62,837 bases of DNA, taken from Neorhizobium huautlense. GTDB taxonomy: Bacteria; Pseudomonadota; Alphaproteobacteria; Rhizobiales; Rhizobiaceae. Position 1 is the first letter of the stretch, and each line of letters opens with the position of its first letter. Both the position numbers and the translations under genes were made by a program. Location of the stretch: positions 1 through 62,837 of the forward strand of contig NZ_PVBM01000028.1 of NCBI RefSeq assembly GCF_002968575.1, in the 5' to 3' direction. Shown here piece by piece: positions 8,762 through 16,093 of this stretch. Under the pieces are notes generated by a model. The model had not been told where the DNA came from. It worked only from the letters and a program-made list of their open reading frames with translations, and searched no databases.

Positions 8762-9619
8762 ATGACCATCACTCATCCCGCTCTGAAAAAGGATAATGTC
8801 GCTGTCGTCACCGGAGCCGCATCCGGCATCGGTCTGGCTGCCGCCAAAGAGTTTGCCCGCATGGGTCTCTCCGTCGTGCTTGCAGATCTGGAAGGAGACA
8901 AACTGGCGGAGGCCTGCCGCGAGGTGGCCGCCCTCGCCGAGGATGGCGAAACCGATGTCGCAGCAATCGGCACCGACGTCTCGAAACCGGCGGAGATCGA
9001 GGCTCTGGAACGGGCAGTCCTGCAACGCTTCGGCCGCGTGCATGTGCTGATGAACAATGCCGGAATCAGCCCCGGAAGCACGATATTCGGGCCACAGGCA
9101 AACTGGGACAGCATTTTCGCCGTCAACCTGCTCGGGGTGATCCACGGCACGCGGACATTCGGTCCGGCCATGATCGCCCATGGCGAATCGTCGCTCATTA
9201 TCAACACCGGCTCGAAGCAGGGTATTACCACGCCGCCGGGCAACCCTGCCTACAATGTCGCCAAGGCCGGCGTCAAAGCCTTCACCGAAGCGCTCCAGCA
9301 CGAATTGCGCAACACGCCCAACTGCAAGCTCTCGGCGCATCTGCTGATCCCCGGCTTCGTGTTTACCGGCCTGACGAAAGGCGACCGCACCGAAAAACCC
9401 GACGGCGCCTGGACGCCGGAACAAACGGTGGAGTTCATGCTGACGAGCCTGGAGCGCGGCGATTTCTACATCCTCTGCCCGGACAATGACGTCGACCGGG
9501 CCACCGATGAGCGACGCATGGCCTGGGCGGTCGGTGACATCATCGAAAACCGTCCTCCGCTCTCGCGCTGGCATCCGGATTTCGCCGACGCCGCGAAAGA
9601 TTTCATCTCCAGACCTTGA
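8762..9619 (+). CDS. SDR family NAD(P)-dependent oxidoreductase
   Basis: This 285-residue classical short-chain dehydrogenase has the Rossmann motif TGAASGIG near residue 17 and D42-type acidic residues after beta-2 (ADLEGD). It also has NNAG around residue 97, and a catalytic Ser (NTGSKQG) followed by YNVAK with Tyr and Lys in the usual Y-x-x-x-K. An Asp after beta-2 suggests NAD rather than NADP, though this is weak evidence. The ribosome site GAGGAGAT is ideal. The substrate is unknown. A LysE exporter gene follows 66 bp downstream on the same strand and may be co-transcribed. Confidence 0.92.
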   Translation: MTITHPALKKDNVAVVTGAASGIGLAAAKEFARMGLSVVLADLEGDKLAEACREVAALAEDGETDVAAIGTDVSKPAEIEALERAVLQRFGRVHVLMNNAGISPGSTIFGPQANWDSIFAVNLLGVIHGTRTFGPAMIAHGESSLIINTGSKQGITTPPGNPAYNVAKAGVKAFTEALQHELRNTPNCKLSAHLLIPGFVFTGLTKGDRTEKPDGAWTPEQTVEFMLTSLERGDFYILCPDNDVDRATDERRMAWAVGDIIENRPPLSRWHPDFADAAKDFISRP

Positions 9620-9685
9620 TTGATTTGGCATCGCCTCGAAAGCCGGATAAATGGGAACTCCCTCTGTCCGGCTATCGAGCGCATC

Positions 9686-10327
9686 ATGGATTTTCTACCG
9701 AGCATCGCAACTCTTCTCGCCTTCACCGCTGCGGGTCTCCTGCTCGCCTTGACGCCCGGCCCGGACATGACGCTGTCTATCAGCCGCGCGCTGGCGCAGG
9801 GACGGCGGCCGGCGCTCTTCGTCGTGTTCGGTACCAGCCTCGGCGTCGTCTGCCACACCCTGCTGGTCGCCTTCGGCATCTCGGCGCTGATTACCGCCTC
9901 GCCCACCGCGTTCTTCATTCTCAAGACAGGCGGGGCTGCCTACCTGCTCTGGTTGGCGATCCAGGCGATCCGCTTCGGCTCCAATTTTAAGGTGGACAAG
10001 GTGGAGCAGACGGTGAGCAGCCCGCTTGCCAATATCTCCACCGGGTTCTGGGTCAATATCCTCAATCCCAAGGTCATCATCTTCTTCATGACCTTCCTGC
10101 CGCAGTTCGTCACCGCGGGTGATCCGCACGTCACCGGCAAGCTGATCTTCTTTGGCTTCTATTTCATCGTCATCGGTATGCCGGTGAACCTGATCGTGGT
10201 CTTGGCCGCCGACTGGCTTTCGGGCTGGCTGCAGGCCAACCCCAAGGTGCTGCGCGGCATCGACTATACCTTCGCCGGGGTCTTTTCGATCTTCGCGGCA
10301 AAAATCTTTTTTACCCAAGCCAGATAG
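9686..10327 (+). CDS. LysE/RhtB-family amino-acid exporter
   Basis: This 213-residue protein shows six hydrophobic segments. Its N-terminal AAGLLLALTPGPDMTLSISRALAQGRRPAL is a textbook RhtB/LysE start, with PGPDM and the G-R-x-x-G/A loop. The segment SPLANISTGFWVNILNPKVIIFF matches the conserved LNPK motif of the RhtB subfamily. It would export an amino acid or homoserine-like metabolite from the cytoplasm. ATG 9686 gives the family N-terminus; the open frame extends upstream only into non-homologous sequence. It is unrelated in position to the MarR-linked LysE gene at 4.8-5.5 kb. The gene ends in a strong terminator. Confidence 0.92.
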   Translation: MDFLPSIATLLAFTAAGLLLALTPGPDMTLSISRALAQGRRPALFVVFGTSLGVVCHTLLVAFGISALITASPTAFFILKTGGAAYLLWLAIQAIRFGSNFKVDKVEQTVSSPLANISTGFWVNILNPKVIIFFMTFLPQFVTAGDPHVTGKLIFFGFYFIVIGMPVNLIVVLAADWLSGWLQANPKVLRGIDYTFAGVFSIFAAKIFFTQAR

Positions 10328-10333
10328 AGAAAA

Positions 10334-10356
10334 GGCCGGTCGAACCGGCCTTTTTT
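10334..10356. terminator. Bidirectional terminator between lysE-type gene and rlmN
   Basis: The stem GGCCGGT / ACCGGCC with loop CGA is flanked by AAAA on the left and TTTTTT on the right, so it works in both directions for the convergent genes. The T-run ends at the rlmN stop codon. Confidence 0.88.
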
Positions 10357-11591
10357 CAGTCGTCCTCGCCGTGGCCGGCGATCATCATCGCCTCGAAGGC
10401 CAGCCGCTCGGTCTTGCGCATCCGCTCCGATTCCGACTTCAACTGGCCGCAGGCGGCGAGGATATCTCGGCCGCGCGGCGTGCGGATCGGCGAGGCGTAA
10501 CCCGCCTGGTTGATAAAATCGGCAAATTTCTCGATCTGGGCCCAATCGGAACATTGGTAGTTCGTCCCGGGCCAGGGATTGAACGGGATCAGGTTAATCT
10601 TGGCAGGAATGCCCTTCAGGAGCTGCACCAGCAGCTTGGCGTCCTCAAGGCTGTCGTTGACGTCCTTCAACATCACATATTCGAAGGTGATGCGGCGGGC
10701 GTTCGACAGGCTCGGATATTTACGGCAGGCTTCCAGGAGTTCCTTTAGCGGATACTTCTTGTTGATCGGCACCAGCATGTCGCGCAGTTCGTCACGCACC
10801 GCATGCAGCGAGATCGCCAGCATGACGCCGATCTCTTCGCCCGTCCGGTAGATTTCCGGAACGACGCCGGAGGTCGATAGCGTGACGCGCCGTTTCGACA
10901 GTGACAGGCCGTCCCCGTCGGTCGCAATCAGCAATGCGGTCTTGACGCTCTCGAAATTATAAAGCGGCTCGCCCATACCCATCATGACGATATTGGTGAT
11001 CTTGCGCTCGCCGGTCGGCACGAAGGCGCCGGGCGGCGTGTCCGTACCCGGGAAATCCCCGAGACGGTCCCGCGCCAGCAGCAGCTGGGCCAATATCTCT
11101 TCTGCCGTCAGGTTGCGCACCAGCCGCTGTGTGCCGGTATGGCAGAATGAACAGGTAAGCGAACAGCCGACCTGGCTCGAAATGCAGAGCGTCCCGCGGC
11201 CTTCCTCCGGTATATAGACCGTCTCGACCTCCACCGGACGACCGGCGCCGCGCGGGGGAAACCGCAGCAGCCATTTGCGGGTGCCGTCGCTTGAGATCTG
11301 CTCCTCGACGATCTCGGGGCGGGAGATGGTGAAATGCGTCTTCAGCATCTCCCGCATGTCCTTCGCCACATTGGTCATGGCGTCGAAATCGGAAACGCCG
11401 CGGATATAGAGCCAATGCCAGAGCTGGCTGACGCGCATGCGCACCTGCTTTTCCGGCACGCCCTTTTCCTTCAGCGCATCCGCCATCATCTCGCGCGTCA
11501 GCCCGATCAGGGAGGGCTTACCGGACATCAGGTCCGGACGCGCCACGAGCGGCGTCTTGAGGGGGGCCATAATGGCCTCGGATACCGACAT
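10356..11591 (-). CDS. rlmN: Dual-specificity 23S rRNA/tRNA adenine-C2 methyltransferase RlmN
   Basis: This radical-SAM enzyme methylates A2503 of 23S rRNA and A37 of some tRNAs. The protein has 411 residues. The cluster motif CxxxCxxC is at Cys143, Cys147 and Cys150 (GCSLTCSFCHTG). The C-terminal RTPRGRDILAACGQL holds the second mechanistic Cys. GMGEPLYNF is the GGE-like SAM-binding segment. ATG 11591 has AAGAGA upstream and gives the usual rhizobial length; the open frame continues 68 codons upstream without family similarity. An RNA enzyme next to ialB is probably chance. Confidence 0.96.
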   Translation of the reverse strand: MSVSEAIMAPLKTPLVARPDLMSGKPSLIGLTREMMADALKEKGVPEKQVRMRVSQLWHWLYIRGVSDFDAMTNVAKDMREMLKTHFTISRPEIVEEQISSDGTRKWLLRFPPRGAGRPVEVETVYIPEEGRGTLCISSQVGCSLTCSFCHTGTQRLVRNLTAEEILAQLLLARDRLGDFPGTDTPPGAFVPTGERKITNIVMMGMGEPLYNFESVKTALLIATDGDGLSLSKRRVTLSTSGVVPEIYRTGEEIGVMLAISLHAVRDELRDMLVPINKKYPLKELLEACRKYPSLSNARRITFEYVMLKDVNDSLEDAKLLVQLLKGIPAKINLIPFNPWPGTNYQCSDWAQIEKFADFINQAGYASPIRTPRGRDILAACGQLKSESERMRKTERLAFEAMMIAGHGEDD

Positions 11592-11763
11592 TCTCTTATC
11601 CCATCGAACACATGGCCTTGCCCCCGGTTCTGAAGCGGAGCGGCGAGCGCATGTCTGTATGTGAAACCAATCTCGGTCATAGGGGCGCTTTGGCGCCTGA
11701 CCTTCGTTGTCAGGGCCTTTATCATTAAATTGCCGCCGCGTCCATTCTTGCTGAAACGCGAAA

Positions 11764-11782
11764 GGCCGGCGAGAGGCCGGCC
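11764..11782 (-). terminator. Probable terminator of the ialB-like gene
   Basis: The stem GGCCGGC / GCCGGCC with loop GAGAG lies about 30 nt past the ialB stop. On the minus strand it is followed by TTTCGCGTTTC, a weak U-tract. The remaining space up to rlmN (11592-11763) shows only small hairpins. Confidence 0.6.
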
Positions 11783-11809
11783 CTTCTTCAACCATCAGTG
11801 CAACAGAGC

Positions 11810-12313
11810 TTACTTGCAGGCTTCGATCTGCTTCAGCGCAGCGGAAATGCCCGAGAGCGAATAGGCGTAGGAGGTCTTGGTACCGCGGCCAGAGACCGCG
11901 CGGACGCTCATGTTCTGACCGGTCTTCATGGCTGCGACCAGCGCCGGCTCTTCGGCAGCATTCTCCACCCAGGCGGCCTTGTCCTTGGTGAACATCACGA
12001 AGTTCTTGTTGTCGATCGTGACGGTGACCTTGGAATTCGACTGCAACGGATAGCCCACCATCACCTGCGGCTCGTAGGAGATGTTCTGGCCCGGGCGCTG
12101 CGTCACGATGAAGAAGATATCGCCGTGGTCGACGCTTGCCGGCTCCTTGGCGGTCGGAACCGACAGTACATAGCAGACGGTACTATTGCCCGACTTATAG
12201 GAATAAGCACCCCACGCCTTGAATTGCTGGATGCGCGTTGGGGTTTGAGCGAAAACGACGCCGGCGCTCGCCAGCGTGAGTGCCAGTGCGGTTGCGATTG
12301 TTTTTACAGACAT
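11810..12313 (-). CDS. Invasion-associated locus B (IalB) family protein
   Basis: This exported protein of 167 residues has a clear Sec signal peptide: Met-Ser-Val-Lys, a hydrophobic core ALALTLASAG and a cleavage site after VVFA-Q near residue 22. The mature part has the family pattern with W-x-x-x-C and late Cys residues (STVCYVLS; C-terminal EACK), which could form a disulfide. IalB was first tied to erythrocyte invasion in Bartonella, but free-living Rhizobiales carry several paralogues of unknown function. ATG 12313 has GGAG seven bases upstream. It is divergent from the ECF sigma gene. Confidence 0.88.
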   Translation of the reverse strand: MSVKTIATALALTLASAGVVFAQTPTRIQQFKAWGAYSYKSGNSTVCYVLSVPTAKEPASVDHGDIFFIVTQRPGQNISYEPQVMVGYPLQSNSKVTVTIDNKNFVMFTKDKAAWVENAAEEPALVAAMKTGQNMSVRAVSGRGTKTSYAYSLSGISAALKQIEACK

Positions 12314-12648
12314 GGTCTCCTGCCGGTTTTGTCTTCTTGCAACGGCCCGAGCGGGCAAGCCTTTGCCAGGCATGATCCTGATTCGGTTCATTTTGACTTA
12401 ATCCTGGTTACCAAAGCGTCAATCGCACCGTTGAAATACTGTAAATGTCCCATCCACCGCCACGCCCCTGCGTGGACATCCTCCTCGCAACTATCTCCAA
12501 GTTTCATCTGGCGGGGAATTTTTCATGTGGTTTGTCAATCAGTGACACAAGGATTGGGGCAAGAGTTTGTCCTTTTCCTCGGTCCCTATATGACATTAGA
12601 ATGGGCGAATATGACGGGGCCTCCTATGGGAAAGTTTGCGTAAATTAG
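12314..12648. other. 335-bp divergent intergenic region, ialB-like / ECF sigma
   Basis: No convincing gene is present. Near the ialB side is a GC-rich inverted repeat (GCCCG-AG-CGGGC, about 12345-12356) inside a wider CTTGC...GCAAG repeat. The sigma side is AT-richer (about 12500-12640), as expected for promoters, but I cannot assign a sure -35/-10 pair. A GGGAATTTTTC stretch near 12512 could be an ECF -35 element. Confidence 0.4.
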
Positions 12649-13215
12649 ATGGACCTGGATGAGAAAGACCACTTCGCCAATTTGGCCAAGGCGGTGGCCG
12701 ACAACCGCGATCAGACGGCTTTTGCAACGCTGTTCGACCATTTCGCTCCTCGTCTGAAGTCATGGCTCGTCAAACGCTCGATGAAGCCGGACGAGGCTGA
12801 GGAACTGGTGCAGGAGGTCATGGCTGTTCTTTGGCATCGAGCGCATCTTTATGACCCCAGCCAGTCCTCCCTTTCAACCTGGCTTTATCGGATCGCACGC
12901 AACCGCCGCATCGACAGGGACCGCCGGGCTAAACATCGGCAGATAGAGATCAGCGAATACTGGTTTTGCCCCCCCGAAGTGCCGAGTGCGGATATCCTGC
13001 TCGAACGGGCAGAAAGTGATGCAAGGGTGCGGGCCGCGCTCGAGAATATTCCCGATGAACAGATGCAGCTCGTGCGCGCGGCTTTTTTCCTCGGCCAGAC
13101 CCATTCGGAGATAGCCTCTTCGACAGGCATCCCTCTTGGTACCGTGAAATCGCGCATCAGGCTTGCTTTCGAACGGCTCCGCAAGGCGCTCGAAGAGCCG
13201 GCCTCGCTGGTTTGA
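12649..13215 (+). CDS. ECF-type RNA polymerase sigma factor
   Basis: This 188-residue sigma-70 family protein has only regions 2 and 4. Region 2 spans about residues 25-95 (FDHFAPRLKSWL, then DEAEELVQEVMAVLWHRAHLYDP and STWLYRIARNRRIDRDRR, the -10-binding and core-binding part). Region 4 spans about 130-182 (LGQTHSEIASSTGIPLGTVKSRIRLAFERLRKAL, the helix-turn-helix for the -35). The start is preceded by a weak ribosome site. No anti-sigma gene (zinc-binding ChrR-like or membrane type) lies on either side, which is unusual; the neighbours are convergent DUF1232 and divergent ialB. Confidence 0.92.
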   Translation: MDLDEKDHFANLAKAVADNRDQTAFATLFDHFAPRLKSWLVKRSMKPDEAEELVQEVMAVLWHRAHLYDPSQSSLSTWLYRIARNRRIDRDRRAKHRQIEISEYWFCPPEVPSADILLERAESDARVRAALENIPDEQMQLVRAAFFLGQTHSEIASSTGIPLGTVKSRIRLAFERLRKALEEPASLV

Positions 13216-13226
13216 GGGAAGAGCCG

Positions 13227-13622
13227 TTATTTCGCGCCCGCACCGGCTGTCTCCGGATTGTCCGCGAGAGCCTCGTCGGCGGCGTCGTAGTGGCGATCGG
13301 CGATATGTCCCTGGATCATCCGGAAAGCGACGGCCAATACGGCGACATCGTCCGTAAAGCCGACAAGCGCGAAGACGTCGGGCACGAAATCGACTGGCAG
13401 GACAAAATAGGCAAGAGCTGCAAGTAATACGCCGCGCACCCGTGCCGGCGTACGACGGTCGACGGCGCAGTAATAGGCGGCAACCAGGTCGCGACTGAAG
13501 GGAACCTGCCTGACGGCGCGCTTCAGCGTCGGCCAGAACTTCGCACGCACCTGCCGCTCCTGGCGTTCTTGCGTTTCCTCGTCACCCGGCAGGAGGATCT
13601 CACCAATCTTCACATTGTCCAT
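13227..13622 (-). CDS. YkvA family protein (DUF1232)
   Basis: This small 131-residue protein of unknown function has the DUF1232 core. The segment AAYYCAVDRRTPARVRGVLLAALAYFVLPVDFVPD holds the family signature Y-F-V/I-L-P-x-D-x-x-P-D, followed by a second hydrophobic segment. The family is thought to be membrane-associated through this hydrophobic hairpin. ATG 13622 has AAGGGAG at good spacing; the open frame extends further upstream but without support. It is convergent with the sigma factor gene (11 bp apart) and downstream of phhB on the same strand. Confidence 0.9.
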   Translation of the reverse strand: MDNVKIGEILLPGDEETQERQERQVRAKFWPTLKRAVRQVPFSRDLVAAYYCAVDRRTPARVRGVLLAALAYFVLPVDFVPDVFALVGFTDDVAVLAVAFRMIQGHIADRHYDAADEALADNPETAGAGAK

Positions 13623-13684
13623 GGTTTCTCCCTTCGCTCGGCATTTGCCGCGTGTACCCAATATGGGCGCCCGGAAAATGCAGT

Positions 13685-13987
13685 TCAATTGCGGCAGGAG
13701 AATGCCTTGTCCATGGCTCTGGCCAGCTTGAAATCAAGGTCCGTCAGGCCTTCGGCGTCGTGCGTCGTCAGCAGCACATCCACCCGGGAATAAACGTTCG
13801 CCCACTCCGGATGATGATTGAGCTTCTCGGCGCGCATGGCGCATTCCGTCATGAAGCCGAAGGCCTCTATGAAGTTCTTGAATTTGAAGCTCCTGAAGAT
13901 GGCGTCGCCTTCCGCCTTCAGCTCCCATCCGTCCAGTAAGGCGAGCTCGCGTTCGGCAGCGGCCGTATCCAACTTTTCGTAGTTCAT
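13685..13987 (-). CDS. phhB: 4a-hydroxytetrahydrobiopterin dehydratase (pterin-4a-carbinolamine dehydratase)
   Basis: This 100-residue enzyme recycles pterin cofactor by dehydrating 4a-hydroxytetrahydropterin. The signature AEKLNHHPEWANVYSRVDVLLTTHDAEGLTDLD contains the catalytic histidines (HHPEW) and the downstream THD. The ribosome site AAGGAG is strong. No phenylalanine hydroxylase gene is adjacent, so the partner enzyme is elsewhere or the protein serves another role, such as molybdopterin or folate-related chemistry proposed for some orphan members. It lies 13 bp downstream of thpR on the same strand. Confidence 0.93.
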   Translation of the reverse strand: MNYEKLDTAAAERELALLDGWELKAEGDAIFRSFKFKNFIEAFGFMTECAMRAEKLNHHPEWANVYSRVDVLLTTHDAEGLTDLDFKLARAMDKAFSCRN

Positions 13988-14000
13988 GCGAAAGCGCTCC

Positions 14001-14591
14001 TTAAAGGAGGCCCTTCACCGGTTCCAGATCTGCGGCATGGGCGTTGCCGTAGCTGATATCCTGCAACGGGAAGACCTCTTCCGTCAGATACGGCCCACCG
14101 CCGACGGATTCCTTCGATGACAGCAGCACGAAGCGTGAGACGGTAAATGGCGCGGTGTAGAAATTGCCGCGGCCGGAAAGATATTGCACCATGTCGTCCA
14201 GCCGGCAGTTCTTGAGCCGCGCCAGAGTAACGTGCGGAGTAAACTTGCGCGGATCCGGCGGCAGGCCGATGCGCTGGCAGATCCGTTCGATTTCCGCCTG
14301 AAGTGCGTAGATGTCCGGCGATGGAGCAACCCCGGCCCACACCGAATGAGGCTTCTTGGACCCGAACGAACCGATTCCGGTCAAGGTCATCTGGAATTCC
14401 GGTCGGTCGATACGGTCCAGCCGGTCGACGATCTCGTCGGCCGTGCGGCCATCGACATCTCCGATGAAGCGCAGGGTGATGTGATAATTCTCCACATCGA
14501 TCCATCGGGCTCCGGGAAGCCCGCCGCGCAGCAGTGATAGGCTCATTGCTACATTGCGTGGAATTTCGAGGGCGGTGAATAGTCTCGGCAT
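14001..14591 (-). CDS. thpR: RNA 2',3'-cyclic phosphodiesterase (2'-5' RNA ligase family)
   Basis: This 196-residue 2H phosphoesterase carries both catalytic H-x-T-x motifs. The first is YHITLRF at about residues 37-42, the second is FTPHVTLARL at about 144-150. The N-terminal PRLFTALEIP is the usual start for ThpR. The enzyme opens 2',3'-cyclic phosphate RNA ends and can ligate tRNA halves in vitro. It forms a short operon with phhB. No truncation is seen. Confidence 0.93.
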   Translation of the reverse strand: MPRLFTALEIPRNVAMSLSLLRGGLPGARWIDVENYHITLRFIGDVDGRTADEIVDRLDRIDRPEFQMTLTGIGSFGSKKPHSVWAGVAPSPDIYALQAEIERICQRIGLPPDPRKFTPHVTLARLKNCRLDDMVQYLSGRGNFYTAPFTVSRFVLLSSKESVGGGPYLTEEVFPLQDISYGNAHAADLEPVKGLL

Positions 14592-14656
14592 AGGGACCTC
14601 CTCGAATCTTTGCAGATGTTAACAGCGAATCATGCAACGGGGTTCCGTGCAAGATG

Positions 14657-15307
14657 TTATTTGCCGTTATCCTTAATCTCCCCCAGGAAGCTTTCGACAG
14701 GCTGGATCGTCTTCTCGACCATTACTGCAACCCCCTTGGCGTTGGGATGCATGCCATCTTCGAGCTGCATTCCCTCCACTGTCGTCACCCCGTCGAGGAA
14801 AAATGGATAGAGCGGCACGCCATATTTGTCGGCAAGCCGCTGGTAGATCGGATTGAAGCGTTGGGCGTAGTCGCCGCCCATATTCGGAGGGGCAAGGATG
14901 CCGATCAGAAAAACCGCAATCCCCCGTTCTTTCAGGCGGGCGAGCATGAGATCGAGGTTTCGCTCCGACTGTTCCGGGGAGATGCCGCGAAGCGCATCGT
15001 TGGCGCCGAGCTCCAGGATGACGCCGTCTGTCCCGTCCGGCACCGACCAGTCGATGCGCGAAAGGCCACCGGAGGTCGTATCGCCTGAGACGCCTGCATT
15101 GGTTATCGCCACATTGTGGCCTTTTGCCCTGAGCGCCGCCTCGAGCTGGGCGGTATAGGATTCCGAAGGCGCAAGCTGGTAGCCCGCCATCAGGCTGTCA
15201 CCGAAGCCGATGAGCTGAATCGACCGGTCCTCAGCGACCGCCGGCAATCCGATAAGCAAAAGCGCCGACATGACGATGAAGTGAAGGGCGCTTGCTTTAA
15301 AACTCAC
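14657..15307 (-). CDS. Periplasmic arylesterase / TesA-like SGNH hydrolase
   Basis: This 216-residue GDSL (SGNH) esterase has a Sec signal peptide (hydrophobic ALHFIVMSALLLIGLPAVAED). Block I is GFGDSLMAGYQL with the nucleophilic Ser, block II is GVSGDTTSGG, block III is LGANDALRG, and block V is DGMHPNAKG with the catalytic Asp and His. The GTG at 15307 was chosen: TAGGAG lies 8-9 bases upstream and it completes the signal peptide n-region. ATG 15271 would truncate it. In E. coli tesA is likewise divergent from the ybbA-ybbP ABC genes, so the arrangement is conserved although the functional link is unknown. Confidence 0.93.
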   Translation of the reverse strand: MSFKASALHFIVMSALLLIGLPAVAEDRSIQLIGFGDSLMAGYQLAPSESYTAQLEAALRAKGHNVAITNAGVSGDTTSGGLSRIDWSVPDGTDGVILELGANDALRGISPEQSERNLDLMLARLKERGIAVFLIGILAPPNMGGDYAQRFNPIYQRLADKYGVPLYPFFLDGVTTVEGMQLEDGMHPNAKGVAVMVEKTIQPVESFLGEIKDNGK

Positions 15308-15382
15308 GGTTCGTCTCCTAGATTGGACGCCACTGTCATGCGACGGAATGCCCGTTTCAAGGCCAATATAGGAAGCTTTGCT

Positions 15383-16093
15383 TTGACTAAAACCATCATC
15401 ACGCTGAAGAAGGCTGATCTCACCCTCGGCAGCGCGGCGGCCTCGGTGCATGTGTTGAAGAACATCGACCTGGAGATCCGGGCCAATGAGGCGGTCGGCA
15501 TCGTTGGGCCCTCCGGTTCGGGAAAATCCACCCTTTTGATGGTGCTCGCCGGTCTGGAGCGTCTGGACAGCGGAGAGATCGTCATCGACGGCGCACCTCT
15601 TCATGCGCTTTCCGAAGACGCGCTCGCCGAATTTCGCGGGCGAAAGATCGGCATCGTATTTCAGTCCTTCCACCTGATCGCCAACATGACTGCGCTGGAA
15701 AACGTCGCCGTACCGCTGGAGCTTGCGAACGTGAAGAACCCGTTCGACATCGCCAAACGGGAACTTGCCGCCGTCGGTCTCGGCGAACGCCTTAGCCATT
15801 ATCCCGGTCAGCTTTCCGGCGGCGAGCAACAACGCGTGGCAATAGCGCGCGCGCTCGCGCCGTCGCCTTCCGTGCTGATCGCCGACGAGCCGACCGGCAA
15901 TCTCGACGCGGAAACCGGTCGGCAGATTGCCGACCTTTTGTTTGCCAAGCAGGCGGAGCGTAGCATGACCATGCTGCTCGTCACCCACGACAATGCGCTC
16001 GCTGCCCGCTGCTCCAGACAGATCCGGGTCCGCTCCGGTGAAATCGTCGGCGACAGTGCGATCCATCATCCGGTTCAGGCGGTTCTTGCATGA
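15383..16093 (+). CDS. ABC transporter ATP-binding protein, YbbA/LolD-like
   Basis: This 236-residue ATPase is of the MacB/LolD class. Walker A is GPSGSGKST, the Q-loop is VFQSFHLI, the signature is LSGGEQQRVAIARAL, Walker B is VLIADEPTGNLD and the H-loop is THD. A TTG start at 15383 is proposed because GGAAG stands seven bases upstream and the 236-residue length fits the family. ATG 15338 would add 15 residues and crowd the divergent esterase promoter. The stop overlaps the permease start by four bases (ATGA). Together they form an FtsX-type extracting complex rather than a classical importer. Confidence 0.93.
   Translation: MTKTIITLKKADLTLGSAAASVHVLKNIDLEIRANEAVGIVGPSGSGKSTLLMVLAGLERLDSGEIVIDGAPLHALSEDALAEFRGRKIGIVFQSFHLIANMTALENVAVPLELANVKNPFDIAKRELAAVGLGERLSHYPGQLSGGEQQRVAIARALAPSPSVLIADEPTGNLDAETGRQIADLLFAKQAERSMTMLLVTHDNALAARCSRQIRVRSGEIVGDSAIHHPVQAVLA

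Noticed and set aside
12336..12400. GGCATGATCCTGATTCGG segment resembling half of a common rhizobial palindromic repeat
   Set aside because: Only one arm is recognisable and no matching second arm is found nearby, so it is not called a repeat.
12445..12648. 67-codon frame upstream of the ECF sigma gene as a possible anti-sigma or leader
   Set aside because: It ends at the sigma start, but has no coding character and lies in AT-rich promoter-like DNA.
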